Below are positions 9,231 to 16,351 of a DNA stretch of 64,000 nucleotides, in pieces (position 1 is the first letter of the stretch; every line of letters starts with the position of its first letter). Origin of the DNA: Microbulbifer guangxiensis. GTDB lineage: Bacteria; Pseudomonadota; Gammaproteobacteria; Pseudomonadales; Cellvibrionaceae. A program made the translations under genes and the position numbers. The notes beneath the pieces were generated by a model. It searched no databases, was not told where the DNA came from, and was given only the letters and a program-made list of their open reading frames with translations. The stretch is from positions 567,997-631,996 of the forward strand of contig NZ_JAJSAQ010000001.1 of NCBI RefSeq assembly GCF_021729075.1. Reading direction: 5' to 3'.

Positions 9231-10148
9231 ATGGATTCGCGTTTTTTTATCGCCCCTGAGCAACTGGAAGCATTCGAGGCCGCCGCCCGCAGCGGGTCTT
9301 TTTCTGCCGCGGCCCGCAGCCTGGGTAAGGCCCAGTCCACCATTTCAGGCCTGATCAGCAACCTGGAGATCGACACCGGTCTGCAACTGTTCGATCGCTC
9401 TGGACGCGAGCCCAAGCTGACGGCTCAGGGGCGGGCACTGCTGCAGGATGTCCGCGCGCTGCTCAACTCCTATTCCCGCTTCGAGGCCAAGAGCCGCAGC
9501 CTCAATGCCGGCCTGGAGGAATCCCTCACGATCGCCATCGACGAGTCCGCCATCGACCTGAAGCAGTTGGTGCGGGGGCTGAATCCCTTCTATGAGCGCT
9601 ATGCCACCGTTTCGCTCAACTTGCTGCACGCGTCGGGAGACACCGCGGCCAGACTGGTAAAGGAGGGTACTGCAGATATCGGTATCGTCATCAGCCAGGG
9701 AGACTACCCGGAGGACTTTGATTTCCGCGGGGTGGGTAGCTGCAGCTTCGTGCTGGTTGCCGGTGTACAGCACCCGATGGCGTCACAGCCGTTGGTTTCC
9801 AGCCAGGACCTGCACAACCATCTGCACCTGCGCATCAGCGCTTCCGGGGAACAGGGCTCACTGCCAGAAAACGACCTCAGTGATCGCATCTGGTATCTGG
9901 AGAGCTACTCCCTGTTCATGACGCTCCTGACCGCGGGCCTTGGCTGGGCCTTCGTACCCCTGCATATTGCCCAGCCGCACCTGGATGCGGGCACGATCAC
10001 TATCCTGCCCACCGACTTCCAGCTGACCCCATACCCCCATGGCACCGACCTGATCTGGTCGCGCCGCAAGGTGCTGGGGCCAGCCGGGCAGAACCTGATC
10101 GATCAGGTTTCCCGGGTGCTGGCCGGACGCGAAGCAGAGCCGGCCTGA
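9231..10148 (+). CDS. LysR-family transcriptional regulator
   Basis: A 305-residue LysR-type regulator. The N-terminal winged helix-turn-helix is clear: LEAFEAAARSGSFSAAARSLGKAQSTISGLISNLE, then GLQLFDRSGREPKLTAQGRALL, within residues 10-70. A periplasmic-binding-protein-like effector domain fills the rest. The frame is open further upstream, but the ATG at 9231 starts at the normal distance from the helix-turn-helix and has GGAG six bases before it. It is divergent from the TonB receptor and convergent, 21 bp apart, with a class III aminotransferase, either of which could be a target. The inducer is unknown. Confidence 0.88.
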   Translation: MDSRFFIAPEQLEAFEAAARSGSFSAAARSLGKAQSTISGLISNLEIDTGLQLFDRSGREPKLTAQGRALLQDVRALLNSYSRFEAKSRSLNAGLEESLTIAIDESAIDLKQLVRGLNPFYERYATVSLNLLHASGDTAARLVKEGTADIGIVISQGDYPEDFDFRGVGSCSFVLVAGVQHPMASQPLVSSQDLHNHLHLRISASGEQGSLPENDLSDRIWYLESYSLFMTLLTAGLGWAFVPLHIAQPHLDAGTITILPTDFQLTPYPHGTDLIWSRRKVLGPAGQNLIDQVSRVLAGREAEPA

Positions 10149-10169
10149 ACCGGCCTGCCCCGACCGGGA

Positions 10170-11573
10170 TCAGCCTGCCAGGGCTTTTGTCCGCGATGAC
10201 AGGTGCCCCTCGGCAATCAGGTCCCGGTGAGTCTGCTCGATGGCCTGGCCCAGCTTTTCCACCACGAAATCCACTTCCTGGTGATCCATGGTCAGCGGCG
10301 GCGACATCACGTTCAGGTGCACGATCGGGCGCACAATCAAGCCCTGCTGCTCGGCCCGGTCGGAAATCCACTTGCCGATATTGAGGCTGTCCGGGAAAAG
10401 TTCACGGGTAGCCTTGTTCCGCACATTCTCCACACACATCATAAAGCGCTTGCCGCGCACATCCCCCACCAGGGGCAGGTCCCGCAGCGTCTGCAGGCGC
10501 TCTTCAAAATAGGCACCCACTTCGACTACCCGCTGCAGGAGGTTTTCTCGCTCGAGGATCTCGATATTTTTGAGTGCCGCTGCGCATGCCACCGGGTGTC
10601 CGGAGTAGGTATAGCCACTGGCAAAGTAACGATCCGGGTCACCGGTGGAGATGACGTCGTAGATGCGGTCGGAAAACAGCGTTGCACCCAGCGGCTGATA
10701 TCCCGAGGTCAATCCTTTGGCACAGGTGATGATATCCGGCTGTATGCCGAACATGTCCTCTGAGGCAAACCAGTGCCCTACCCGACCGAAAGCAGTGACC
10801 ACCTCATCCGCCACAAACAGGATGTCATTGGCCCGGCAGAGCTCCCACATGCGGCGGTTGTAATCGGCCGGTGGCACGATTACGCCGCCGGAGCCAAGGA
10901 TCGGCTCGGCAAAAAAGGCGGCAATCCTGTCTGCCCCCAGCTCGTCGATTTTCTGCTGGAATTCGTCTACCAGCAGGTCACAGAACTGCTGTTCATCCAG
11001 CCCCTCCGGAGCACGATAAAAGTTCGGGCAGGAGAGATGATGGATGGTGTCCTGGATGTAGTCGAATTCGGGAATCTTGTCTCCCGCCTTGCCCGTGATC
11101 GACATGGCGGCATAGGTGCTGCCGTGATAGCCACCGCGACGGGCGATGATGTGCTTTTTCTCCCGCTTGCCGCGGCAGTTCTGGTAAAAGTGCACCAGGC
11201 GGAAAGCCGTGTCGATCGCAGTGGATCCGCCGCAACTGAAGAAGACCCGGTTGATATCCCCGGGAGCCAGCTCCGCCAGCCTGGCTGCCAGTTTGATCGC
11301 CGGTTCATTGGCCATATCCACGAAGGGGTTTGCGTAGGCGAGCTGCCGCACCTGCTCGGCAATGGTTTCCGCCATCTCCTCACGGCCCAGGCCGATGTTG
11401 GTGCACCAGAGCCCGCCGACGGCATCGAAATAACTCTTGCTGCCGCTGTCCCAGACCCGGCTGCCCTTGGCACGGGACATGATCAGTGACCCCTCCTCCT
11501 GGAAGGACTCGAAGTGCGTCCAGGGGTGCATCCAGTGCCGCTTGTCTGCTTCCCAGTATTTCTTCTTGCTCAT
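10170..11573 (-). CDS. Class III pyridoxal-phosphate aminotransferase (omega-amino acid:pyruvate type)
   Basis: A 467-residue fold-type I PLP enzyme of the class III (omega) aminotransferases. Visible landmarks are YFDAVGGLWCTNIG near residue 50, the phosphate-binding FSCGGSTAIDTAFRL near 110, RRGGYHGSTYAAMS near 145, VADEVVTAFGRVG near 255 and the PLP lysine in TCAKGLTSGYQPLGA near 285. The C-terminal MSPPLTMDHQEVD motif matches subfamily members that use beta-alanine, putrescine or other omega-amines with pyruvate as acceptor. The exact donor is not decidable from sequence. The gene stands alone and converges on the LysR gene. Confidence 0.87.
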   Translation of the reverse strand: MSKKKYWEADKRHWMHPWTHFESFQEEGSLIMSRAKGSRVWDSGSKSYFDAVGGLWCTNIGLGREEMAETIAEQVRQLAYANPFVDMANEPAIKLAARLAELAPGDINRVFFSCGGSTAIDTAFRLVHFYQNCRGKREKKHIIARRGGYHGSTYAAMSITGKAGDKIPEFDYIQDTIHHLSCPNFYRAPEGLDEQQFCDLLVDEFQQKIDELGADRIAAFFAEPILGSGGVIVPPADYNRRMWELCRANDILFVADEVVTAFGRVGHWFASEDMFGIQPDIITCAKGLTSGYQPLGATLFSDRIYDVISTGDPDRYFASGYTYSGHPVACAAALKNIEILERENLLQRVVEVGAYFEERLQTLRDLPLVGDVRGKRFMMCVENVRNKATRELFPDSLNIGKWISDRAEQQGLIVRPIVHLNVMSPPLTMDHQEVDFVVEKLGQAIEQTHRDLIAEGHLSSRTKALAG

Positions 11574-11681
11574 GTTTTTACCGTCTCAATCGCGCCGCCA
11601 GCCTTGCCGCGGCAGAAGTAGGAACCTGGAACAGTCTATGGCGGGGTGAGATATTGGACAGTTTGAACCCATCGACACTAC

Positions 11682-11760
11682 CGATGGTTGGGACGGAGGC
11701 GATGGTTGGGAGGGAGGGAGGGAGGGATGGTTGCTGCCGCCCCAACAGCCGGGGGCGGCA
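11682..11760. repeat. G-rich direct repeats with quadruplex motif and an adjacent inverted repeat
   Basis: A 12-base word (cgatggttggga) occurs at 11682-11693 and again at 11700-11711. It runs directly into five GGG tracts separated by single A residues (11708-11726), a classic intramolecular G-quadruplex pattern on the plus strand. Right after it, TGCCGCCCC at 11735-11743 pairs perfectly with GGGGCGGCA at 11752-11760 around an 8-base loop. The hairpin lies just past the stop codon of the minus-strand peptidase gene but lacks a T-run, so it is at best an atypical terminator. Confidence 0.7.
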
Positions 11761-11768
11761 GCCAGAAT

Positions 11769-13175
11769 TTATTCCGCTGCGAGTAGCAGGCGATCGCCAT
11801 CGCGAACATCGACCAGCTCGCCGTCGAGCACGGCTACACGTACGCCCTTGTCATCGCTCAGCAGGAAGGTCGCGCCGTGGCGACGTGCCGGGCGCTCACC
11901 CTGGGGATTCTGGGGATTCATCACCACCGGCAGACGGGTCTCCCTGACAAGCAACTCACTGTCACCCACGAAATAACCATAGCCACTGCGCAACAGCTCC
12001 AGATAACGCTGGTCAGTCAGTTCAAGCGTTTCCTGCAGGGTATAGGCTTTCGGTGCCTGGTAGCGGGTGCCCTCGGCATCGAAGCGCAACGCCCCGAACA
12101 AATTGGACAGGTCCCCGGCTTCCACCACACTGACGGAGCCATAGCGACGGTTGATCGCGATATCGGTCAGATAGCTGTCACGCCCGTTACCAGCGCGCAC
12201 ATTGTCGATTTTGACATCGACAAACGCATCCTCACGATTGAAGGGGATGGCGTCATACACAGCTGTGGAGACCGACTCATAACTGCCCATGGCAATGCTG
12301 TCGATGGCAGCCACCAGCATTTCAAAGTTCATATGGCGGGCGACCTGACGATTCGGGTCGTTGGGATGTGCGCCGGACTCGATCAGGATGGTGCTGATGC
12401 CCATCTCTGAAAAAGTATCGCCGAAGGCGCGCCAGGCATAGGTGTCATCGTACTTGGCGATATGCTCGCCGATAAAGGGCTCAATCTCTTCTACCAGGGC
12501 ACCGATCAGCTTCATCGCCCGCTCGCGGCTGGCATTGACTTCACGAGCCTCGTTGTAGGCCGGCGCCAGCACAGAGATGGTGGCCATACGGTCTTTCTGA
12601 CCGACACCATAGTGCCGGCTCTGGTCGTGCAGGTTAAAGCCGAACCGCGGCTCGAACGACCTGGCCAGGTCCATCAACGCCCGCCCCTCCGGTGACTGCA
12701 GGGCCTTGGCGTCGCGATTGATATCGAAGCTCTGGGCATTGTGCCGGGTATTCCGCTCGGCGCCGTCTGGATTCAGCATCGGCACCATGACCAGGGTCAG
12801 GTCATCCATCCACCCCTCGCGCCACTCCGCCTGCTCCGGCGCAGTGATGTAGGTGAGCAGGTCGAACAGTGCCGGGGTTGCCGTGGGTTCATCACCGTGC
12901 ATCTGCGACCACAGCATGACCCGGGTATCACCCCGCCCGATGGCGATGCTGACAATCGGGCGCCCTTCATAGGAGTGACCGATTTCCTCCACCTGTAACA
13001 GTGGCGACTTTCGCAGCTCCTGTATCAGCGGCAGGATGTCCGCCTGTCGGATCACCGGCTTGTCCAGCCCCGGTACTTTGTAGTCCATGTAGGATTTTCC
13101 TCCGGCCGCAGCCATGATCAGGGAACTACAGAGCATCAGGAATACACCCAGCAGGTTGGGGAGTTGTCTGGCCAT
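11769..13175 (-). CDS. Secreted M14-family zinc carboxypeptidase
   Basis: A 468-residue exported peptidase. The signal peptide (LLGVFLMLCSSLIMAAAGG) precedes a carboxypeptidase A-like domain. Zinc ligands appear as H and E of SQMHGDEPTATPAL near residue 95 and H of FNLHDQSRHYG near 200, and the substrate-binding Arg is in NTRHNAQSFDINRDA near 150. The candidate catalytic Glu is in STILIESGAHPND near 280. A C-terminal segment of about 150 residues lies beyond the usual catalytic core and may be a beta-rich accessory domain. It probably trims peptides in the periplasm or outside. It is monocistronic. Confidence 0.85.
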   Translation of the reverse strand: MARQLPNLLGVFLMLCSSLIMAAAGGKSYMDYKVPGLDKPVIRQADILPLIQELRKSPLLQVEEIGHSYEGRPIVSIAIGRGDTRVMLWSQMHGDEPTATPALFDLLTYITAPEQAEWREGWMDDLTLVMVPMLNPDGAERNTRHNAQSFDINRDAKALQSPEGRALMDLARSFEPRFGFNLHDQSRHYGVGQKDRMATISVLAPAYNEAREVNASRERAMKLIGALVEEIEPFIGEHIAKYDDTYAWRAFGDTFSEMGISTILIESGAHPNDPNRQVARHMNFEMLVAAIDSIAMGSYESVSTAVYDAIPFNREDAFVDVKIDNVRAGNGRDSYLTDIAINRRYGSVSVVEAGDLSNLFGALRFDAEGTRYQAPKAYTLQETLELTDQRYLELLRSGYGYFVGDSELLVRETRLPVVMNPQNPQGERPARRHGATFLLSDDKGVRVAVLDGELVDVRDGDRLLLAAE

Positions 13176-13366
13176 ACATCACACTCAATTGTTATCGCTT
13201 ATTTTCACGGACTTCGTGAATAAAATATTCCACAACTTTTCATGTGGATGCAATGAGCAATTGAGGGCGAAGGCCGGAAACAGTCGAGAATTGTGCAGAA
13301 AATCCCGCTGCCATAGGTAAGCCAGATGCGGCACCGATAGCAGCTATCGGAGAACCCGATAAGGCA

Positions 13367-14227
13367 TCATTCGCTTTCGGGAACCGGCCACCAGTCGGTT
13401 GTGACGGGATGCGCGGAGGTGAACACGGTGTAATCCCGCTCCAGGTCAAACGTGGCCTGATCGTGGGGCCTGCCATTGATGGGCACATCATGCAGACACC
13501 ACCCGGCATTGGCAGCACAGCCCGAATCCACCTCCAGCAGGCGATGGGTGAACACTTCGGGAAGAGCTTTGGCCAGGCCAATCATGGCATCGTGGTTGGC
13601 CGAGAAACTGCCGGTAACCCTGTCGTGCACGGAAACCGAGAGCCACTGCCCGGCCAGCGCGAGTGCGGCGTGGCCCAGCGCCAGGTCTCCGCCCTCGAGC
13701 CCTTTCCCGGAGCCGCCATCGAGGTTGGCATAATCCACCCGTCCGCGATAGCGCTCGCCGAGCTGTGCCCGGGAGGCCAGCTGATTGATCCACAGATGGG
13801 CGGGGAAACTGCCACTGGAATGGGCCACCACGATGACCCGATCGAAGGCCCTTGATTGCTGCAGGCGCTCAAGGCTGGCGGTGATCGGGAGCTCGCGGTT
13901 CTCGTAAAACACCGACTTTGGCCCGGCGAACACCCAGGTCTCCGTGACTTCACCGGCAACGGGGCTCGCGATCAGCTGCTCAGCCCACCGCTCCGCCCAG
14001 GAGCGCTGAACTGAATAACCGGGGAACAGGACCAGCAGTGCGCCGCCCTGTTCCCCGGTCTGGCCTTCTTGCGGGGTCTCTCCCAGGGCCTCCTTATCAA
14101 GCCGCTGCCAGACGGACCAGCGGTCTGTCTGTTGCTGCCATGCCAGACCTTCGTCCGCCTGCGCCAATCCGGCAAGCGCAGGTACAAGCGCCAGCAGAAG
14201 ACCGGTCAACCGCCGGATGCCCTTCAT
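13367..14227 (-). CDS. Exported alpha/beta-hydrolase-like protein of unknown function
   Basis: A 286-residue protein starting MKGIRRLTGLLLALVPALAG, a signal peptide cut near AQADE. The fold suggests an alpha/beta hydrolase: LLVLFPGYSVQRSWAE resembles the oxyanion strand-turn, VIVVAHSSGSFPAHLW carries a candidate nucleophile Ser in an HSSGS elbow, and NLDGGSG plus CLHDVPINGRPH may supply the acid and His. No specific subfamily is recognised. The ATG overlaps the stop codon of the L,D-transpeptidase gene by 4 bp (ATGA), so the two are translated together and probably act in the same compartment on cell-wall-related substrates; that last point is inference. Confidence 0.6.
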   Translation of the reverse strand: MKGIRRLTGLLLALVPALAGLAQADEGLAWQQQTDRWSVWQRLDKEALGETPQEGQTGEQGGALLVLFPGYSVQRSWAERWAEQLIASPVAGEVTETWVFAGPKSVFYENRELPITASLERLQQSRAFDRVIVVAHSSGSFPAHLWINQLASRAQLGERYRGRVDYANLDGGSGKGLEGGDLALGHAALALAGQWLSVSVHDRVTGSFSANHDAMIGLAKALPEVFTHRLLEVDSGCAANAGWCLHDVPINGRPHDQATFDLERDYTVFTSAHPVTTDWWPVPESE

Positions 14228-14985
14228 CGGGACCAGCGCACCTGCGGCAGCTGCCACTCCTCACGCAGTTTCCGATATTCCTCTTCAGGCAGGGCCACAT
14301 AGACGGGGTTGGCATCCTCTTTCAACCAGGCGAGCATGCGATCCAGTTCAGGTTCGGCGAAAGCGGTGCAGCCCGCGGTCGGCTCGCCCGGCCCACTCCA
14401 CAGATGCACAAAAATACAGCTGCCGGCGCCATCGATATTGGCCGGGTTATGGGCGACGAAGATCCCTTTTTTGTACTGGTCGTCGCCGTAATGGAGATCC
14501 CGACGCATCCCCTCGCTGGACCCGCGCACGGCCTCGGCCCCAACCTCCCCCGCATCAACCGTCTGGTTGTAGTAAGGGGAGCCTTTCACATCGATACAAT
14601 AATGCCCCTCGGTCATGGGCTGGTAATCGAGGCCGGTTTCCAGAGAAGGGCCATAGCCGAACGCATCGCCGAGACGGAATATACCCGCCGGGGCGCGGCC
14701 ATCCCCTTCGACTTTCTGCTGCCCGGGCTGCTCCGGATGAAGTCCGATGCCCCAGGCGAGGCCAGCGCGTCCCAGGTTCACGGGCGTCTCCACCCCGACC
14801 TGCTGCCAGCGATCACCCTGGCGTTCGAACCGAAAGGCCTGCCCTGTCGGGGCATCCCACTCGCTGCTCAGGGTCAGTACCAGCTGCCGGGAATCCTCCG
14901 GTATCTGCGCCATGGAGCCGGGGCTGGCAATCAGAAACAATGCGGCGAGCAGGGAAACAAGCGGGCGGTATCTGGCTGGGGACAT
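14224..14985 (-). CDS. L,D-transpeptidase (YkuD-fold) family protein
   Basis: A 253-residue exported protein with a signal peptide ending near SPGSMAQ. The catalytic region is recognisable: DGRAPAGIFRLGDAFGYG near residue 95 and HYCIDV near 130 match the YkuD family. IFVHLWSGPGEPTAGCTAF near 190-210 holds the His, Gly-Cys and Ala of the HX(n)GC active-site motif, with the Cys as nucleophile. Relatives either cross-link peptidoglycan stems or attach lipoproteins, while the short ErfK-like versions of this type are less well characterised. It is co-translated with the downstream hydrolase-like gene. Confidence 0.82.
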   Translation of the reverse strand: MSPARYRPLVSLLAALFLIASPGSMAQIPEDSRQLVLTLSSEWDAPTGQAFRFERQGDRWQQVGVETPVNLGRAGLAWGIGLHPEQPGQQKVEGDGRAPAGIFRLGDAFGYGPSLETGLDYQPMTEGHYCIDVKGSPYYNQTVDAGEVGAEAVRGSSEGMRRDLHYGDDQYKKGIFVAHNPANIDGAGSCIFVHLWSGPGEPTAGCTAFAEPELDRMLAWLKEDANPVYVALPEEEYRKLREEWQLPQVRWSR

Positions 14986-15150
14986 AATTTTTTCTTCTCT
15001 GCGTTTTTCGGGTCACCCGAGAATATCCCAACACAGGCGACAGGCAAACCGGGCAGCACCCCAGCGCTGGAGATTTCCAGTGGCCTCGCGCAGAATGGCG
15101 GCCCAACCGGGCCCCGGCCAATATAAGCTTTCAGGTAACTACCAGCCTTC

Positions 15151-15546
15151 ATGGAGATTGACAGCGTGACAGATTCCCCCTGCCCGTGCGGATCGGGCAA
15201 GTCATTTGACCAATGCTGCGGTCTCTACCTCTCCGGCAAGGCGTACCCGAAGGCCGCAGAGCCTCTGATGCGCAGCCGTTACAGCGCCTATGTGCTCGGC
15301 AACCTGCCCTACCTGCGGCACACCTGGCATCCCGATACACGCCCTGATCTCACCACGGACGACCTCAATACCGAGTGGACGAGACTGGAAGTGGTGCGCA
15401 GCAAACAGGGACTGAAGCGGGCACTGGTGGAGTTCAGGGCCTGGTTCCGGGATGGCGCTAGCGAACGTTCATTGCATGAAATCTCCCTGTTCAAGCTGTA
15501 CAGGAAACACTGGGTCTATGTGGAACCTCTTCCGGAGTGGAGCTGA
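15151..15546 (+). CDS. YchJ-like SEC-C motif protein (UPF0225)
   Basis: A 131-residue protein with the zinc-binding SEC-C motif CPCGSGKSFDQCC at residues 11-23, followed by the YchJ-family core (PLMRSRYSAYVLGNLPYLRHTWHP and EFRAWFRDG). Length and domain order match E. coli YchJ, whose function is not established. The gene is followed directly by truC, whose possible GTG start would overlap it, so the two are probably co-transcribed. Confidence 0.85.
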   Translation: MEIDSVTDSPCPCGSGKSFDQCCGLYLSGKAYPKAAEPLMRSRYSAYVLGNLPYLRHTWHPDTRPDLTTDDLNTEWTRLEVVRSKQGLKRALVEFRAWFRDGASERSLHEISLFKLYRKHWVYVEPLPEWS

Positions 15547-15566
15547 GTGGGCGGAGTGACGGATTC

Positions 15567-16316
15567 ATGACATCAGCTGATGACCAGCCCGAATTACGGC
15601 CGGAGGTGATTTACCGGGACGATCACCTTATCGGGGCATACAAGCCCGAGGGTTGGCTGGTGCACCGGTCCAGTATCGACCGGCACGAGACACAGTTCCT
15701 GTTGCAGTACCTGAGGGATGAGACCGGGAGCTACCTGTACCCCATCCATCGGCTGGACAAGCCCACCTCCGGGGTCATTCTTTTTGCCCGCAGCAGTGAG
15801 GTCGCGGCAAAGGCCCAGGCGTTGCTCGAGAGTGACGTGTCTGTAAAGAAATACATCGCAGTCTGCCGCGGCTACTGCCCGGAGGAAGGCGTGATCGACC
15901 ATCCACTGCCGCCGGTCAACGACTTCAAGCACCAGCGCAGGCGTCCGCGGGCCGATCAGCCGCGCCAGGAGGCGATCACCCTGTTCAGGCGGCTCGACAC
16001 GATCGAACTGCCCTTTGAGGTCGACCGCTATCCTTCCAGCCGCTATTCACTGGTGGAAATCCAGTTAAAGACGGGACGCAGGCACCAGATCCGCCGGCAC
16101 TTCAAGCATATCTCGCACCCGCTGATCGGCTGCCCGAAGTATGGCAAGTCCATCCACAACCGTTTTTTTGCCGAGCACTTTGGCTGTAGCCGGTTGCTGC
16201 TGCACGCAATTGAATTGCGTCTGCCCCACCCGGTCACCGGCGCGCCACTGGCTCTGCGCGAGCCGCCGCGCGGGGACTTCCGGGCGTTACTGGAGGCTTT
16301 TGGCTGGCAGGTCTGA
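15567..16316 (+). CDS. truC: tRNA pseudouridine(65) synthase TruC
   Basis: A 249-residue RluA-family pseudouridine synthase. HRLDKPTSGVILFA near residue 65 carries the catalytic Asp, and LVEIQLKTGRRHQIRRHFKH and HPLIGCPKYGK complete the family pattern. The truC assignment rests on the short length without an S4 domain and on YKPEGWLVHRSSIDR near the N-terminus, typical of the enzyme that modifies U65 in the T-stem of tRNA-Ile and tRNA-Asp. The chosen ATG has GGAG ten bases upstream; a GTG at 15537 overlapping the previous gene is possible. Confidence 0.85.
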   Translation: MTSADDQPELRPEVIYRDDHLIGAYKPEGWLVHRSSIDRHETQFLLQYLRDETGSYLYPIHRLDKPTSGVILFARSSEVAAKAQALLESDVSVKKYIAVCRGYCPEEGVIDHPLPPVNDFKHQRRRPRADQPRQEAITLFRRLDTIELPFEVDRYPSSRYSLVEIQLKTGRRHQIRRHFKHISHPLIGCPKYGKSIHNRFFAEHFGCSRLLLHAIELRLPHPVTGAPLALREPPRGDFRALLEAFGWQV

Positions 16317-16351
16317 GTCGCCCCAAAAACTCGTGGCGAGACAACCCTCGA

